A stretch of DNA of 64,000 bases, taken from positions 1,984,001 to 2,048,000 of the forward strand of contig NZ_CP027665.1 of the NCBI RefSeq assembly GCF_003008555.2. The letters run 5' to 3'. Below, in pieces: positions 26,973-36,326 of this stretch. This DNA comes from Pukyongiella litopenaei (GTDB lineage Bacteria > Pseudomonadota > Alphaproteobacteria > Rhodobacterales > Rhodobacteraceae). Within the stretch, counting starts at the first letter, position 1. Each line of letters starts with the position of its first letter. The notes below the pieces were generated by a model. It worked only from the letters and a program-made list of their open reading frames with translations. It was not told where the DNA came from and searched no databases. Both the position numbers and the translations under genes were made by a program.

Positions 26973-28040
26973 TCAAGCGGAATCTTGGGCGGTTTCGCGC
27001 ACCGTTTCGATCATCAGCCGGACGTTGTCCGGATCGGCGTCGGGGGTGATGCCGTGGCCCAGGTTGAAGATATGCGGCCCGCCCGAAAAGGCCCGCAGGA
27101 TGGCGCGGGTTTCCTCGACCAGTGCCGGTCCGCCGGTCACCATATGCGACGCGGCCAGGTTGCCCTGAACGCAGCCGTCGACCTGCACATGGGCCGCCGC
27201 CCAGAGCGGATCGACCGAGTTGTCGAGCGCCACGCAATCAACCCCGGTGGCGCGGGCGAAGCCCTCATAGGCGGGGCCGGCTTCGCGCGGGAAGCCGATC
27301 ACCGGGATATGCGGGTATTTCGCCTTGAGCGCAGCGGTGATGGTGCGGCAGGGGGCCACCGCATAGCGGTCAAAGGCCGCGCCCTTCAGCGACCCGGCCC
27401 AGCTGTCGAAAAGCTTGACGACCTCGGCACCGGCGTCGATCTGGGCGGACAGGTAGTCGATGGTGGCCTGCGTGATGCGGTCGATCAGCGCGTCGAACAG
27501 GGCCGGATCGGTCTCGCGCAGCACATGCGCCGGAGCCTGGTCCGGGGTGCCGCGCCCGGCGATCATGTAGGTGGCCACGGTCCAGGGCGCCCCGGCAAAG
27601 CCGATCAACGTGGTGTCGCGCGGCAGTTCGCGGGTCAGGATGCGCAGGGTTTCATAGACGGGGGCCAGCGTGTCGTGGATCGCGTCGGCCGGTTTCAGCA
27701 CGTCGAAATCGCGTTGCGCGGTCACGGTGGACAGGCGCGGCCCCTCGCCGGTGACAAACCACAGATCCGCCCCCAGCGCCTGCGGCACCAGCAGGATGTC
27801 TGCAAACAGGATCGCGGCGTCAAAGCCGTAGCGGCGGATCGGTTGCAGCGTCACCTCGGCGGCCAGGTCGGGCGTATAACACAGCCGCAGGAAGTCGCCC
27901 GCCTGCGCCCGCGTGGCGCGATATTCGGGCAGGTATCGCCCGGCCTGCCGCATCATCCAGACCGGCGGTGTCGCAAGGGTTTCGCCCGCCAGCGCCCGCA
28001 GGATGGTTTTCTGCCTGTTCTGCCCGAACTGCCCGGTCAT
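26973..28040 (-). CDS. hemE: Uroporphyrinogen decarboxylase
   Basis: 355-residue cytoplasmic enzyme converting uroporphyrinogen III to coproporphyrinogen III. Signatures are [17 protein letters not shown] at residues 22-38 and [14 protein letters not shown] further on, plus the conserved Asp in [14 protein letters not shown]. The ATG at 28040 is chosen because [14 protein letters not shown] matches the usual length; an upstream in-frame start would add 18 residues. It is divergent from hemC with a 101-base shared upstream region, which suggests coordinated control of tetrapyrrole synthesis. Confidence 0.95.
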   Translation of the reverse strand: MTGQFGQNRQKTILRALAGETLATPPVWMMRQAGRYLPEYRATRAQAGDFLRLCYTPDLAAEVTLQPIRRYGFDAAILFADILLVPQALGADLWFVTGEGPRLSTVTAQRDFDVLKPADAIHDTLAPVYETLRILTRELPRDTTLIGFAGAPWTVATYMIAGRGTPDQAPAHVLRETDPALFDALIDRITQATIDYLSAQIDAGAEVVKLFDSWAGSLKGAAFDRYAVAPCRTITAALKAKYPHIPVIGFPREAGPAYEGFARATGVDCVALDNSVDPLWAAAHVQVDGCVQGNLAASHMVTGGPALVEETRAILRAFSGGPHIFNLGHGITPDADPDNVRLMIETVRETAQDSA

Positions 28041-28141
28041 GGCCGCCTCCGTTTCCGTTCCGGAACCGGTCGGGCCAAAGCGGCAATTTGTCAAGGGCGC
28101 GGCTGGTTGTCAGGGCAAAGTGACGCGACTAAGGAGGATAC

Positions 28142-29098
28142 ATGACCGTTCCGTTTCCATCCCCCGACCGACCGCTCAAGATCGGCACGCGCGGTTCGCC
28201 GCTGGCGCTCGCGCAGGCGCATGAGACCCGCGACCGCCTGTCCGCGGCGCATGACCTGCCGCCAGAGGCGTTCGACATCGTCGTGATCCACACGACCGGC
28301 GACAATCGCAGCCTGATCGATGCCGACCGGCCGCTGAAAGAGATCGGCAACAAGGGGCTGTTCACCAAGGAAATCGAAGAGGCGCTGCTGAGCGGCGGCA
28401 TCGACATCGCCGTTCACAGCACCAAGGACATGCCGGTCGAACAGCCCGGCGGGCTGGTCCTGGGCACGTTCCTGCCGCGCGAGGACGTGCGCGACGCGTT
28501 CATATCGCCCACGAAAACCGGGCTGGCCGATCTGCCGCCGGGCGCCGTGGTGGGCACGTCCAGCCTGCGCCGCCGGGCCCAGCTGCTGAACCGCCGCCCC
28601 GACCTCAAAGTGGTCGAGTTCCGCGGCAACGTGCAGACACGGCTGCGCAAGCTGGACGACGGCGTGGCGGATTGCACCTTTCTGGCGATGGCGGGCCTGA
28701 GCCGGCTGGGCCGACGCGACGTACCGGCCACGCCGATCGAACCCGACGACATGCTGCCGGCGGTCGCGCAGGGGGCAATCGGGATCGAACGGCGCGCCGA
28801 TGACCGTGCCGCGGCGATGCTGCTGGAGGCGATCCACGACACCGGAACCGCGCGGCGGCTGGCCGCCGAGCGGAGTTTCCTCGCGGCGCTGGACGGGTCG
28901 TGCGAAACCCCGATTGCCGCGCTCGCGGAGCTCGATGGCGGGGCGCTGCGCCTGCGGGGCCAGGTGCTGCGCCCGGACGGGTCCGAAGCCCTGTCGGACG
29001 ATGTCACCGGCGCGGTCGAAGACGGTGCCGAGATGGGCCGCGCGATGGGGGCCGGGCTGCTGGCCCGCGCCGGCAAAGGCTTCTTCGACTGGCGCTGA
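28142..29098 (+). CDS. hemC: Porphobilinogen deaminase (hydroxymethylbilane synthase)
   Basis: 318-residue enzyme that polymerises four porphobilinogens. Signatures are IGTRGSPLALAQA near the N-terminus, the HSTKDMP loop with its catalytic Asp near residue 98, SSLRRRAQL, and the dipyrromethane-cofactor Cys in LDGSCETPIAAL. An AAGGAGG eight bases before the ATG fixes the start. It is divergent from hemE. The following 244-base gap contains the Pho box of pstS. Confidence 0.96.
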   Translation: MTVPFPSPDRPLKIGTRGSPLALAQAHETRDRLSAAHDLPPEAFDIVVIHTTGDNRSLIDADRPLKEIGNKGLFTKEIEEALLSGGIDIAVHSTKDMPVEQPGGLVLGTFLPREDVRDAFISPTKTGLADLPPGAVVGTSSLRRRAQLLNRRPDLKVVEFRGNVQTRLRKLDDGVADCTFLAMAGLSRLGRRDVPATPIEPDDMLPAVAQGAIGIERRADDRAAAMLLEAIHDTGTARRLAAERSFLAALDGSCETPIAALAELDGGALRLRGQVLRPDGSEALSDDVTGAVEDGAEMGRAMGAGLLARAGKGFFDWR

Positions 29099-29249
29099 TC
29101 AGCCCCGCGCCACCTGTTTCGGCCCCGTGCCGGTCCCCCGGCGGCCATGGGCCGGTTTCGGTCGCGATCAGAGAATTGCCGGGGCAACATGATCGGCGCC
29201 GCGCAGATCGACGGCCTTTCGCAACGTAAATTCGCCGGGTTTCATGAAA

Positions 29250-29267
29250 CTGTTACGTTGCCGTTAC
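29250..29267 (+). promoter_or_regulatory. Pho box upstream of pstS
   Basis: Two seven-base direct repeats, CTGTTAC (29250-29256) and CCGTTAC (29261-29267), are separated by GTTG. This is the 7-4-7 arrangement of a PhoB-binding site and close to the CTGTCAT consensus. It is 75 bases before the pstS ATG, room for a -10 element and leader. The phoB gene at the end of this operon would make the circuit autoregulatory. Confidence 0.7.
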
Positions 29268-29342
29268 AAACACGACACGGAATCCTCTTACCCGCTGGTC
29301 CATGGCCGTGCTTCTGCGGCCGCAGAACTATTCGGAGTGATC

Positions 29343-30380
29343 ATGTCCTACCTGAAACTGGCCGCATCTGGCGTTGCGCTTTCCGCCCTGATGGCAACCA
29401 CCGCCGCCGCCCGTGACGAAATCCGCATCGTCGGATCGTCCACCGTGTTCCCCTATACCCAGGCCGTGGCTGAACAGTTCGCCAACATGACCGGCGCACC
29501 GTCACCCATCGTCGAATCCACCGGCACCGGCGGCGGCATGAAGATCTTCTGTGGCGGCATCGGCGAAGCCCATCCCGACATCACCGGCGCGTCGCGCGCG
29601 ATGAAGGCGTCGGAATACAAGCTGTGCCAGGAAAACGGCGTCACCGATGTCACCGAGGCCCTGATCGGTTTCGACGGCCTGTCGATCGCGATCTCGCGCA
29701 GCAACGAAACCGACTGGGACCTGAGCCTGGGCGAAATCTTCCTGGCGCTGGCCGCGCAGGTGCCGGTTGACGGCGAATGGGCCGACAACCCATACAAGAC
29801 CTGGAACGAGATCAATGCCGACCTGCCGGAGGTCGAGATCCTGGCCTATGGCCCCCCGCCGACCTCGGGGACCCGCGACGCGTTCGTCGAACTGGCGATG
29901 CATGAGGGCTGCAAGGAACTCGATTTTGTCAAGAACGGCGGTTTCGACAAGGCATGGGTTGCCGAAAACTGCTCGCGCATGCGCCAGGACGGCCCCTTCG
30001 TCGAAGCCGGTGAAAACGACAACCTGATCGTCCAGCGGCTCGAGGCCGACGCCAACAGCATGGGCATCTTCGGCTATTCGTTCCTGTATGAGAACCTGGA
30101 CAAGCTGAAGGGCGTGAAGATCGAGGGCGTCGAGCCGACCACCGACACCATTGCCGACAAATCCTACCCGGTGTCGCGTCCGCTCTATTTCTACGTCAAG
30201 AACACCCATCGCGGCGTGATCCCGAACCTTGAAGAGTTCATCGCCGAATACATGTCCGATGACGCGCTGGCTGTTGATGGCTACCTGGCCGAACGCGGTC
30301 TGGTGGCGCTGTCCGACGATGCCCGCACCACGCTTCAGGACACCGTCCTGAACGGCAAGTCGATGGACGCGCTGAACTGA
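29343..30380 (+). CDS. pstS: Phosphate ABC transporter binding protein
   Basis: 345-residue periplasmic phosphate-binding protein. The signal peptide is MSYLKLAASGVALSALMATTAAA. The mature start is IRIVGSSTVFPYTQAVAEQF with the phosphate-contacting SSTV loop, then STGTGGGMKIFCGG, and GPPPTSGTRDAFVEL. The form with the long loop EFANMTGAP is the alphaproteobacterial type rather than the E. coli type. I placed the start at 29343 because a frame continuing upstream (to 29244) overlaps the Pho box. First gene of pstS-pstC-pstA-pstB-phoU-phoB. Confidence 0.95.
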   Translation: MSYLKLAASGVALSALMATTAAARDEIRIVGSSTVFPYTQAVAEQFANMTGAPSPIVESTGTGGGMKIFCGGIGEAHPDITGASRAMKASEYKLCQENGVTDVTEALIGFDGLSIAISRSNETDWDLSLGEIFLALAAQVPVDGEWADNPYKTWNEINADLPEVEILAYGPPPTSGTRDAFVELAMHEGCKELDFVKNGGFDKAWVAENCSRMRQDGPFVEAGENDNLIVQRLEADANSMGIFGYSFLYENLDKLKGVKIEGVEPTTDTIADKSYPVSRPLYFYVKNTHRGVIPNLEEFIAEYMSDDALAVDGYLAERGLVALSDDARTTLQDTVLNGKSMDALN

Positions 30381-30456
30381 TCGCGCCCGCGCGACGCAAA
30401 TACCCGCCCGGTCCCTGCACGGGGTCCGGGCACATCCATTCGAGGTGGAACCCGAG

Positions 30457-31833
30457 ATGACGACACTGGCCTTTGCCGTCCTGCTCGGCGCATCCCTGCT
30501 GGGATACGCGCTGAACCGGCAGGCGGCATCCGCGATCCATGCAGGCGGGACCCGGTTGCATTCCCTGTCCAACCACCACGGGCTCTATGCCCTGCTGCTG
30601 GTCCTGGTGCCGGTTCTGGTGCTGATCCTGGCCTGGCTGGCGCTGCAGGGGCCGGTCATCGACCGGCTGACCATGGCCGGGCTGCCCGAGGGCACGCTGG
30701 AGGCGCTTGACGGCGGCGGTGCCCAGCTGGTGCTGGCCGAGATCAAGTCGCTGGCCGGCGGCCGCGTCTTTGGCGATCCGGAGCCGTGGAAACAGGTTGC
30801 CGCCGAAAGATACGCATCGTTGCGGCTGCTGTCGGGCCAGATGCTGCTGGCGGTCGTCGCGGGGCTCTCGGCGATCATCCTGTTTTTCGCCCGCAGCCGC
30901 GTCGGCGCCGGGTTCCGTGCCCGCCAGCGGGTCGAAGGGATCGTGTCGGGCCTGATGATCTTCTGTTCGGTTGCGGCGATCTTCACCACCGTGGGCATCG
31001 TCGCGGCGCTGCTGTTCGAAACCCTGCGGTTCCTTGAAATGGTGCCGCTGACCGAGTTCCTGTTCGGCACCAACTGGGAACCGCAGATCCCGATCCGCGA
31101 AGGCCAGGTCGCCGCCGAGGGCGCGTTCGGCTGGCTGCCGGTGATCCTGGGGACGCTGGTGATCACCGTCGTGGCGCTGTTGCTGGCGGTGCCGGTCGGG
31201 CTTCTGTCGGCGATCTACCTGCATGAATTCGCGCCTGCGCGCCTGCGGGCCGTGGCCAAGCCGGTGCTGGAAATCCTGGCCGGCGTGCCGACCGTGGTCT
31301 ATGGCTTCTTCGCCATCCTCGTCGTCGCCCCGGCGATCCGCGACTTCGGCGCCGCGATCGGCCTTCCGGTGTCTCCCAATACCGCGCTTGCCGCGGGCAG
31401 CGTGATGGGGGTGATGCTGATCCCGTTCATCTCGTCCTTTTCCGACGATGCGCTGTCGGCGGTGCCGCGGTCGCTGCGTGACGGGGCGCTGGCGCTGGGC
31501 GCGACGCGGGCGGAAACGGTCCTGAACGTGCTGTTTCCGGCTGCGCTGCCGGGGATCGTCGGCGGGGTGCTGCTGGCGGTGAGCCGCGCGATCGGCGAGA
31601 CCATGATCGTGGTGATGGCGGCGGGCCTGATCGCCAAGATGACCGTCAACCCGCTCGATAGCGTGACCACGGTGACGGTGCAGATCGTCACCCTGCTGAT
31701 CGGCGACACGTCCTTTGACAACCCCAAGACGCTGGCCGCCTTCGCGCTGGGCATGATGCTGTTCCTGGTGACGCTGGCGATCAACGTCTTTGCGCTGCGC
31801 ATCGTGCGCAAATACCGCGAAGCATATGACTGA
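30457..31833 (+). CDS. pstC: Phosphate ABC transporter permease PstC
   Basis: 458-residue inner-membrane permease, longer than E. coli PstC because of an N-terminal region with two extra hydrophobic segments and a soluble stretch (about residues 65-125) before the permease core. The core shows GVPTVVYGFFAILVVAP and the EAA-type loop ALGATRAETVLNVLFPAALPG. The ATG at 30457 follows GAGG. The pstA gene starts nine bases after the stop. It forms the channel with PstA. Confidence 0.93.
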   Translation: MTTLAFAVLLGASLLGYALNRQAASAIHAGGTRLHSLSNHHGLYALLLVLVPVLVLILAWLALQGPVIDRLTMAGLPEGTLEALDGGGAQLVLAEIKSLAGGRVFGDPEPWKQVAAERYASLRLLSGQMLLAVVAGLSAIILFFARSRVGAGFRARQRVEGIVSGLMIFCSVAAIFTTVGIVAALLFETLRFLEMVPLTEFLFGTNWEPQIPIREGQVAAEGAFGWLPVILGTLVITVVALLLAVPVGLLSAIYLHEFAPARLRAVAKPVLEILAGVPTVVYGFFAILVVAPAIRDFGAAIGLPVSPNTALAAGSVMGVMLIPFISSFSDDALSAVPRSLRDGALALGATRAETVLNVLFPAALPGIVGGVLLAVSRAIGETMIVVMAAGLIAKMTVNPLDSVTTVTVQIVTLLIGDTSFDNPKTLAAFALGMMLFLVTLAINVFALRIVRKYREAYD

Positions 31834-31842
31834 GGCCCCGAG

Positions 31843-33147
31843 ATGACCGATTCGACGACCGAGATGACCGGCGCGCCCCGGCGCCACGCCACCACCGAGG
31901 CCGTCCGTGCCTCGATCGGCCGGCGTCACCGCAAACAGGTCTATGTCAAGGCGCTGGGCCTCGGGGCGATCAGCTTTGCCTTCCTGATGCTGTCGATCCT
32001 CGTGATCTCGCTTGCCAGCAGCGGATACAAGGCCTTCACCCAGACCCATATCACGCTCGACGTGTTCGTGGATTCCGAAGAGATCAGCGCCGAAAAGCTG
32101 CCCCGCGGCGGGTTCGACGACGTGTTGACCGCGGCGCTGCTGGTGCACCTGCCCGAGGTCGACGCCAGTGACCGCGCGACCCGGCGCAAGGCCGAGGGCA
32201 TCCTGTCGAAAGGCGCCCAGTTCCAGCTGCGCGACATGGTGGTCGCCGATCCCGGCCTGATCGGGCAGACCGTCATCATGACGGTGCCCCTGTCGGACCC
32301 CTATGACCAGCTCAACAAGGATCTGATCGACCGCGACACCGACGAGGCCAACCGGCGGCTGAAGAACGACGAGATCTCGTGGTTCGACACGCTCGAGGTC
32401 GAGGGGCTGATCTCGACGCCGCTGAATACCGGGCTGATCACCAATGCCGACAGCCGGTTCCCCGAACTGGCCGGCCTGCGCGGCGCGCTGATCGGGTCGG
32501 CCTGGGCGCTGCTGGTCTGTTTCCTGATCTCGTTTCCGCTGGGCATCGGCGCGGCGATCTATCTCGAGGAATTCGCGCCCAGGAACAGGATCAGCGATTT
32601 CATCGAGGTGAACATCAACAACCTGGCCGCGGTGCCGTCGGTGGTGTTCGGCCTGCTGGCGCTGGCGGTGTTCATCGGCTGGTTCGGCCTGCCCCGGTCG
32701 GCGCCGCTGGTCGGCGGCATGACGCTGGCGCTGATGACGATGCCGACGATCATCATCGCCACCCGCGCGGCGCTGAAATCGGTGCCGCCCTCGATTCGCG
32801 AGGCGGCGCTGGGCATCGGCGCGTCGCAGCAGCAGGTGGTGTTCGGCCATGTCCTGCCGCTGGCGATGCCGGGCATCATGACCGGCACCATCATCGGCCT
32901 GGCGCAGGCGCTGGGGGAAACCGCGCCGCTGCTGCTGATCGGGATGAACGCCTTCATCACCTCGGCGCCCTCGACACCGCTGGACAGCGCCACCGCGTTG
33001 CCGACGCAGATCTTCATCTGGGCGGACAGCCCCGAACGCGGGTTCGTTTCGCGCACCTCGGCAGCCATTCTGGTGCTGCTCACCTTTCTCGTCACCATGA
33101 ACGCAATCGCCATCTTCCTGCGCAACCGCTTCGAGCGGAAGTGGTAA
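31843..33147 (+). CDS. pstA: Phosphate ABC transporter permease PstA
   Basis: 434-residue permease. After a cytoplasmic N-terminus and one membrane helix (about 40-65) comes a periplasmic-like insert of roughly 150 residues rich in Asp and Arg. The permease core begins near residue 210 with LRGALIGSAWALLVCFL. The conserved NNLAAVPSVVFGLLAL and ALGIGASQQQVVFGHVLPLAMPG loops are present. The large insert is characteristic of the alphaproteobacterial PstA form (family knowledge). It lies between pstC and pstB in the operon. Confidence 0.93.
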   Translation: MTDSTTEMTGAPRRHATTEAVRASIGRRHRKQVYVKALGLGAISFAFLMLSILVISLASSGYKAFTQTHITLDVFVDSEEISAEKLPRGGFDDVLTAALLVHLPEVDASDRATRRKAEGILSKGAQFQLRDMVVADPGLIGQTVIMTVPLSDPYDQLNKDLIDRDTDEANRRLKNDEISWFDTLEVEGLISTPLNTGLITNADSRFPELAGLRGALIGSAWALLVCFLISFPLGIGAAIYLEEFAPRNRISDFIEVNINNLAAVPSVVFGLLALAVFIGWFGLPRSAPLVGGMTLALMTMPTIIIATRAALKSVPPSIREAALGIGASQQQVVFGHVLPLAMPGIMTGTIIGLAQALGETAPLLLIGMNAFITSAPSTPLDSATALPTQIFIWADSPERGFVSRTSAAILVLLTFLVTMNAIAIFLRNRFERKW

Positions 33148-33168
33148 GCCCGGACAAGGATCAGTAAC

Positions 33169-33966
33169 ATGAACGACATGCGCACGATCGACACCAAGGC
33201 GGATGCCAGGGAAACCAAGATCTCGGCCAGGGGGGTCCGGGTCTTCTACGGCGAAACCGAAGCCATCAAGGGCGTGGACATCGAAATCCGCGACCGCACC
33301 GTGACCAGCTTCATCGGCCCGTCGGGCTGCGGCAAATCCACCTTCCTGCGCTGCCTGAACCGGATGAACGATACCATCGACATCTGCCGGGTCTCCGGCG
33401 AGATCCGGCTCGATGGCCAGGACATCTATGATCCGAACATCGACCCGGTGCAGCTGCGCGCCCGCGTCGGCATGGTGTTCCAGAAACCGAACCCGTTCCC
33501 CAAGTCGATCTATGACAATATCGCCTATGGCCCGCGCATCCACGGGCTGGCGCGCGGCAAGGCCGATCTCGACGAGATCGTCGAGAAGAGCCTGCGCCGC
33601 GGCGCGATCTGGGACGAGGTCAAGGACCGGCTCGACGAACCGGGCACCGGCCTGTCGGGCGGCCAGCAGCAGCGGCTGTGCATCGCGCGCGCGATCGCCA
33701 CGGAACCCGAGGTGCTGCTGATGGACGAACCCTGTTCCGCGCTCGATCCGATCGCCACCGCGCAGGTCGAGGAACTGATCGACGAGCTGCGCGAGAATTT
33801 CTCGGTGGTGATCGTCACCCACTCGATGCAGCAGGCTGCGCGGGTGAGCCAGCGAACCGCCTTCTTCCACCTCGGAACCCTGGTGGAATACGGCAATACA
33901 TCGGCGATTTTCACCAATCCCGATGATCCGCGCACCGAATCCTACATCACCGGCCGCATCGGGTAA
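33169..33966 (+). CDS. pstB: Phosphate ABC transporter ATPase
   Basis: 265-residue ATPase. Walker A is GPSGCGKST, followed by [12 protein letters not shown], which is diagnostic for PstB. The Q-loop region is [20 protein letters not shown], the signature [16 protein letters not shown] and Walker [16 protein letters not shown]. The switch His is in [13 protein letters not shown]. Eleven bases separate it from phoU. Confidence 0.96.
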   Translation: MNDMRTIDTKADARETKISARGVRVFYGETEAIKGVDIEIRDRTVTSFIGPSGCGKSTFLRCLNRMNDTIDICRVSGEIRLDGQDIYDPNIDPVQLRARVGMVFQKPNPFPKSIYDNIAYGPRIHGLARGKADLDEIVEKSLRRGAIWDEVKDRLDEPGTGLSGGQQQRLCIARAIATEPEVLLMDEPCSALDPIATAQVEELIDELRENFSVVIVTHSMQQAARVSQRTAFFHLGTLVEYGNTSAIFTNPDDPRTESYITGRIG

Positions 33967-33977
33967 GGGAGAGAGCC

Positions 33978-34697
33978 ATGATCGAAACCAAACATATCGT
34001 GTCCTCCTTCGACAACGACCTGGAAACGATCCAGGCGCTGGTCATGCGCATGGGCGGGCTGGTCGAAGAGGCGCTGCGCGATGCCAGCATGGCGCTGGAA
34101 ACCCGCGATGCCGAGCTCGCCGAACGGGTCCGGCAGGGCGATCACGCCATCGACGAGCTGGACGAGCTGGTCAAGACCGACACCGCCAAGGTGCTGGCGC
34201 TGCGTTCGCCCTCGGCGACCGACCTGCGCACGGTGCTGACGGTCATCAGCATCTCCAACAGCCTCGAACGCTGCGGCGACCTGGCCAAGAACATCGCCAA
34301 GCGGGTTCCGATCCTGGTCGATTCGGGCATGGTCGAGGACAATCGCTCCTCGTTGCGCCGGATGGCGCGGCATGTGGGGGAAATGCTGTCGGATTCGCTC
34401 GATTCCTACATCCACCGCGACGTGGACCGCGCCAATGACATCGTGCTGCGCGACGAGGATGCCGATCACATGTACAACGTGATCTTCCGGTCGCTGCTGA
34501 CCCACATGATGGAGGATCCGCGCAACATCACCGCCGGGATGCACCTGCATTTCATCGCCAAGAACATCGAGCGCATCGGCGACCACGCCACCGCGATCGC
34601 CGAACAGACAATGTATCTGGTCACCGGCAACCTGCCCGACGAGGACCGGCCCAAGCGGGACCTGACCGAGGCCGGCACAGCACAGGCGGACGGCTGA
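33978..34697 (+). CDS. phoU: Phosphate-specific transport system accessory protein PhoU
   Basis: 239-residue all-helical protein with two PhoU repeats (about 20-105 and 125-210). The metal-binding-type acidic motif EVxxRD is represented by segments such as RCGDLAKNIAKR and RIGDHATAIAEQ. It moderates PstSCAB activity and PhoR/PhoB signalling. GGGAGAGAGCC precedes the ATG. Its stop overlaps the phoB start (TGATG), so phoB translation should be coupled. Confidence 0.95.
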   Translation: MIETKHIVSSFDNDLETIQALVMRMGGLVEEALRDASMALETRDAELAERVRQGDHAIDELDELVKTDTAKVLALRSPSATDLRTVLTVISISNSLERCGDLAKNIAKRVPILVDSGMVEDNRSSLRRMARHVGEMLSDSLDSYIHRDVDRANDIVLRDEDADHMYNVIFRSLLTHMMEDPRNITAGMHLHFIAKNIERIGDHATAIAEQTMYLVTGNLPDEDRPKRDLTEAGTAQADG

Positions 34698-35386
34698 TGG
34701 CGGCGGGCCGTCCGACAGTTCTGGTGGTCGAGGACGAACCGGCGCAGCGCGAGGTGCTGGCCTACAACCTCGAGGCCGAAGGCTTCGCGGTCAACCGTGC
34801 CGCCGATGGCGACGAGGCGTTGCTGCAGGTCGAGGAATCGCCGCCCGACGTGATCGTGCTGGACTGGATGCTGCCGGGGGTTTCGGGGATCGAGATCTGC
34901 CGGCGGCTGAAGATCCGCCCCGAGATGCGCGGGATACCGGTCATCATGCTGTCGGCCCGTTCGGAAGAGGCCGACCGCGTGCGCGGGCTGGAAACCGGCG
35001 CCGACGATTATGTGGTCAAACCCTATTCGGTTGCCGAACTGATCGCGCGGGTCCGCACCCAGCTGCGCCGCAGCCGACCGTCATCGGTGGGGGTTCGGCT
35101 CGAATTCGGCGATATCGTGCTCGATTCGGAAACCCACCGGGTCAGCCGGGACGGCAACGAGATCAAGCTCGGGCCGACCGAGTTCCGCCTGCTGTCCACG
35201 CTGATGGAGAAACCGGGCCGGGTGTTCAGCCGCGACCAGCTGCTGGATCGGGTCTGGGGCCGCGACATCTATGTGGATACCCGCACCGTGGACGTGCATG
35301 TGGGGCGGCTGCGCAAGGCGTTGTGCCGCCATGGCGGCGACGATCCGCTGCGCACGGTGCGCGGCGCGGGCTACGCGCTGGGCTAG
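34697..35386 (+). CDS. phoB: Phosphate regulon response regulator
   Basis: 229-residue OmpR/PhoB-type regulator. The receiver domain (1-120) has the acidic pair in VVEDEPAQ, the phosphoacceptor Asp in IVLDWMLPG near residue 56, and Lys in DDYVVKPYS. The winged-helix DNA-binding domain (about 130-228) contains LGPTEFRLLSTLMEKPGR and YVDTRTVDVHVGRLRKAL. The partner kinase phoR is not in this window; in related genomes it is often upstream of pstS, where hemC lies here. The stop is ten bases from the convergent hemF stop. Confidence 0.95.
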   Translation: MAAGRPTVLVVEDEPAQREVLAYNLEAEGFAVNRAADGDEALLQVEESPPDVIVLDWMLPGVSGIEICRRLKIRPEMRGIPVIMLSARSEEADRVRGLETGADDYVVKPYSVAELIARVRTQLRRSRPSSVGVRLEFGDIVLDSETHRVSRDGNEIKLGPTEFRLLSTLMEKPGRVFSRDQLLDRVWGRDIYVDTRTVDVHVGRLRKALCRHGGDDPLRTVRGAGYALG

Positions 35387-35396
35387 GCCGGGGCGT

Positions 35397-36290
35397 TCAG
35401 CGCCACTTGGCCATCGGCGGCAGGCTCATCAGCACGGCGTCGGGGTCGTGGCCCGTCGCCAGCCCGAACTTCGTCCCGCGGTCATAGACCAGGTTGTATT
35501 CGGCATAGAGCCCGCGGTGGATTAGCTGCGTGTCCTTGTCCGCGTCGGTCCAGGGCTGCGTCCGGCGGCGCTCGACCAGCGGGACGAAGGCGGGCAGGAA
35601 GGCGCGGCCGATATCGCGCGTCAGCGCGAAATCCGCCTGCCAGTCGCCGGTGCAATAATCGTCCATGAAGATACCGCCGACGCCCCGTGCGCGGCCCCGG
35701 TGCGGGATGTGGAAATAGTCGTCCGCCCAGTCTCTGAGCCGCGGGTAATGGGCGGTGCCATGCGGGTCGAGATGGCTTTTCTGGGTGGCGTGGAAATGTT
35801 CGGTATCCGCGTCATACTCGATACAGGGGTTCAGGTCGGACCCGCCGCCGAACCACCAGGCGTGCGGGGTCCAGAACATGCGCGTGTTCATGTGCACGGC
35901 GGGCACATGCGGGTTCTGCATATGCGCCACCAGCGAAATGCCCGAGGCCCAGAACCGGGGGTCTTCCGCCATGCCGGGAATGCCCTTGCGCGCCGCCATT
36001 GCGGCCTGCGCCTGTTCGCCCAGTTCGCCATGGACGGTAGAGACGTTCACGCCCACCTTTTCGAACACCCGGCCGCCGCGCATGACGCTCATCAGCCCGC
36101 CGCCGGCATCACCGCCATCGGGTGCGCTGCGCCGGGTTTCCCGGACCTCGAACCGGCCCGGCCCGGCATCCGCCAGCGGCCCGGTGTCATGGGTGTCCTC
36201 GAGGGTCTCGAAGGCGGCCACGATCTCGTCGCGCAGCTGTTTGAACCACGCGGCCGCGGTGGCCTTTTCGGTGACAAGGGTGTCGGTCAT
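35397..36290 (-). CDS. hemF: Oxygen-dependent coproporphyrinogen III oxidase
   Basis: 297-residue aerobic enzyme converting coproporphyrinogen III to protoporphyrinogen IX. Signatures are GGRVFEKVGVNVS, NPHVPAVHMNTR, WWFGGGSDLNP and the C-terminal LVYDRGTKFGLATG. The ATG at 36290 gives a full-length protein. The third haem-biosynthesis gene within about 9 kb (with hemE, hemC), though not in one operon. Confidence 0.95.
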   Translation of the reverse strand: MTDTLVTEKATAAAWFKQLRDEIVAAFETLEDTHDTGPLADAGPGRFEVRETRRSAPDGGDAGGGLMSVMRGGRVFEKVGVNVSTVHGELGEQAQAAMAARKGIPGMAEDPRFWASGISLVAHMQNPHVPAVHMNTRMFWTPHAWWFGGGSDLNPCIEYDADTEHFHATQKSHLDPHGTAHYPRLRDWADDYFHIPHRGRARGVGGIFMDDYCTGDWQADFALTRDIGRAFLPAFVPLVERRRTQPWTDADKDTQLIHRGLYAEYNLVYDRGTKFGLATGHDPDAVLMSLPPMAKWR

Positions 36291-36326
36291 GATCTGTCCT
36301 GATTTTGCCGGTCAGTCTGTTGCCGG

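Noticed and set aside
30238-33870. A 1210-codon open frame on the minus strand across the pst genes
   Set aside because: It is entirely antisense to pstC, pstA and pstB, whose products are clear, and its translation is a low-complexity Arg/Gln/His-rich string. High-GC codon bias creates such antisense frames.
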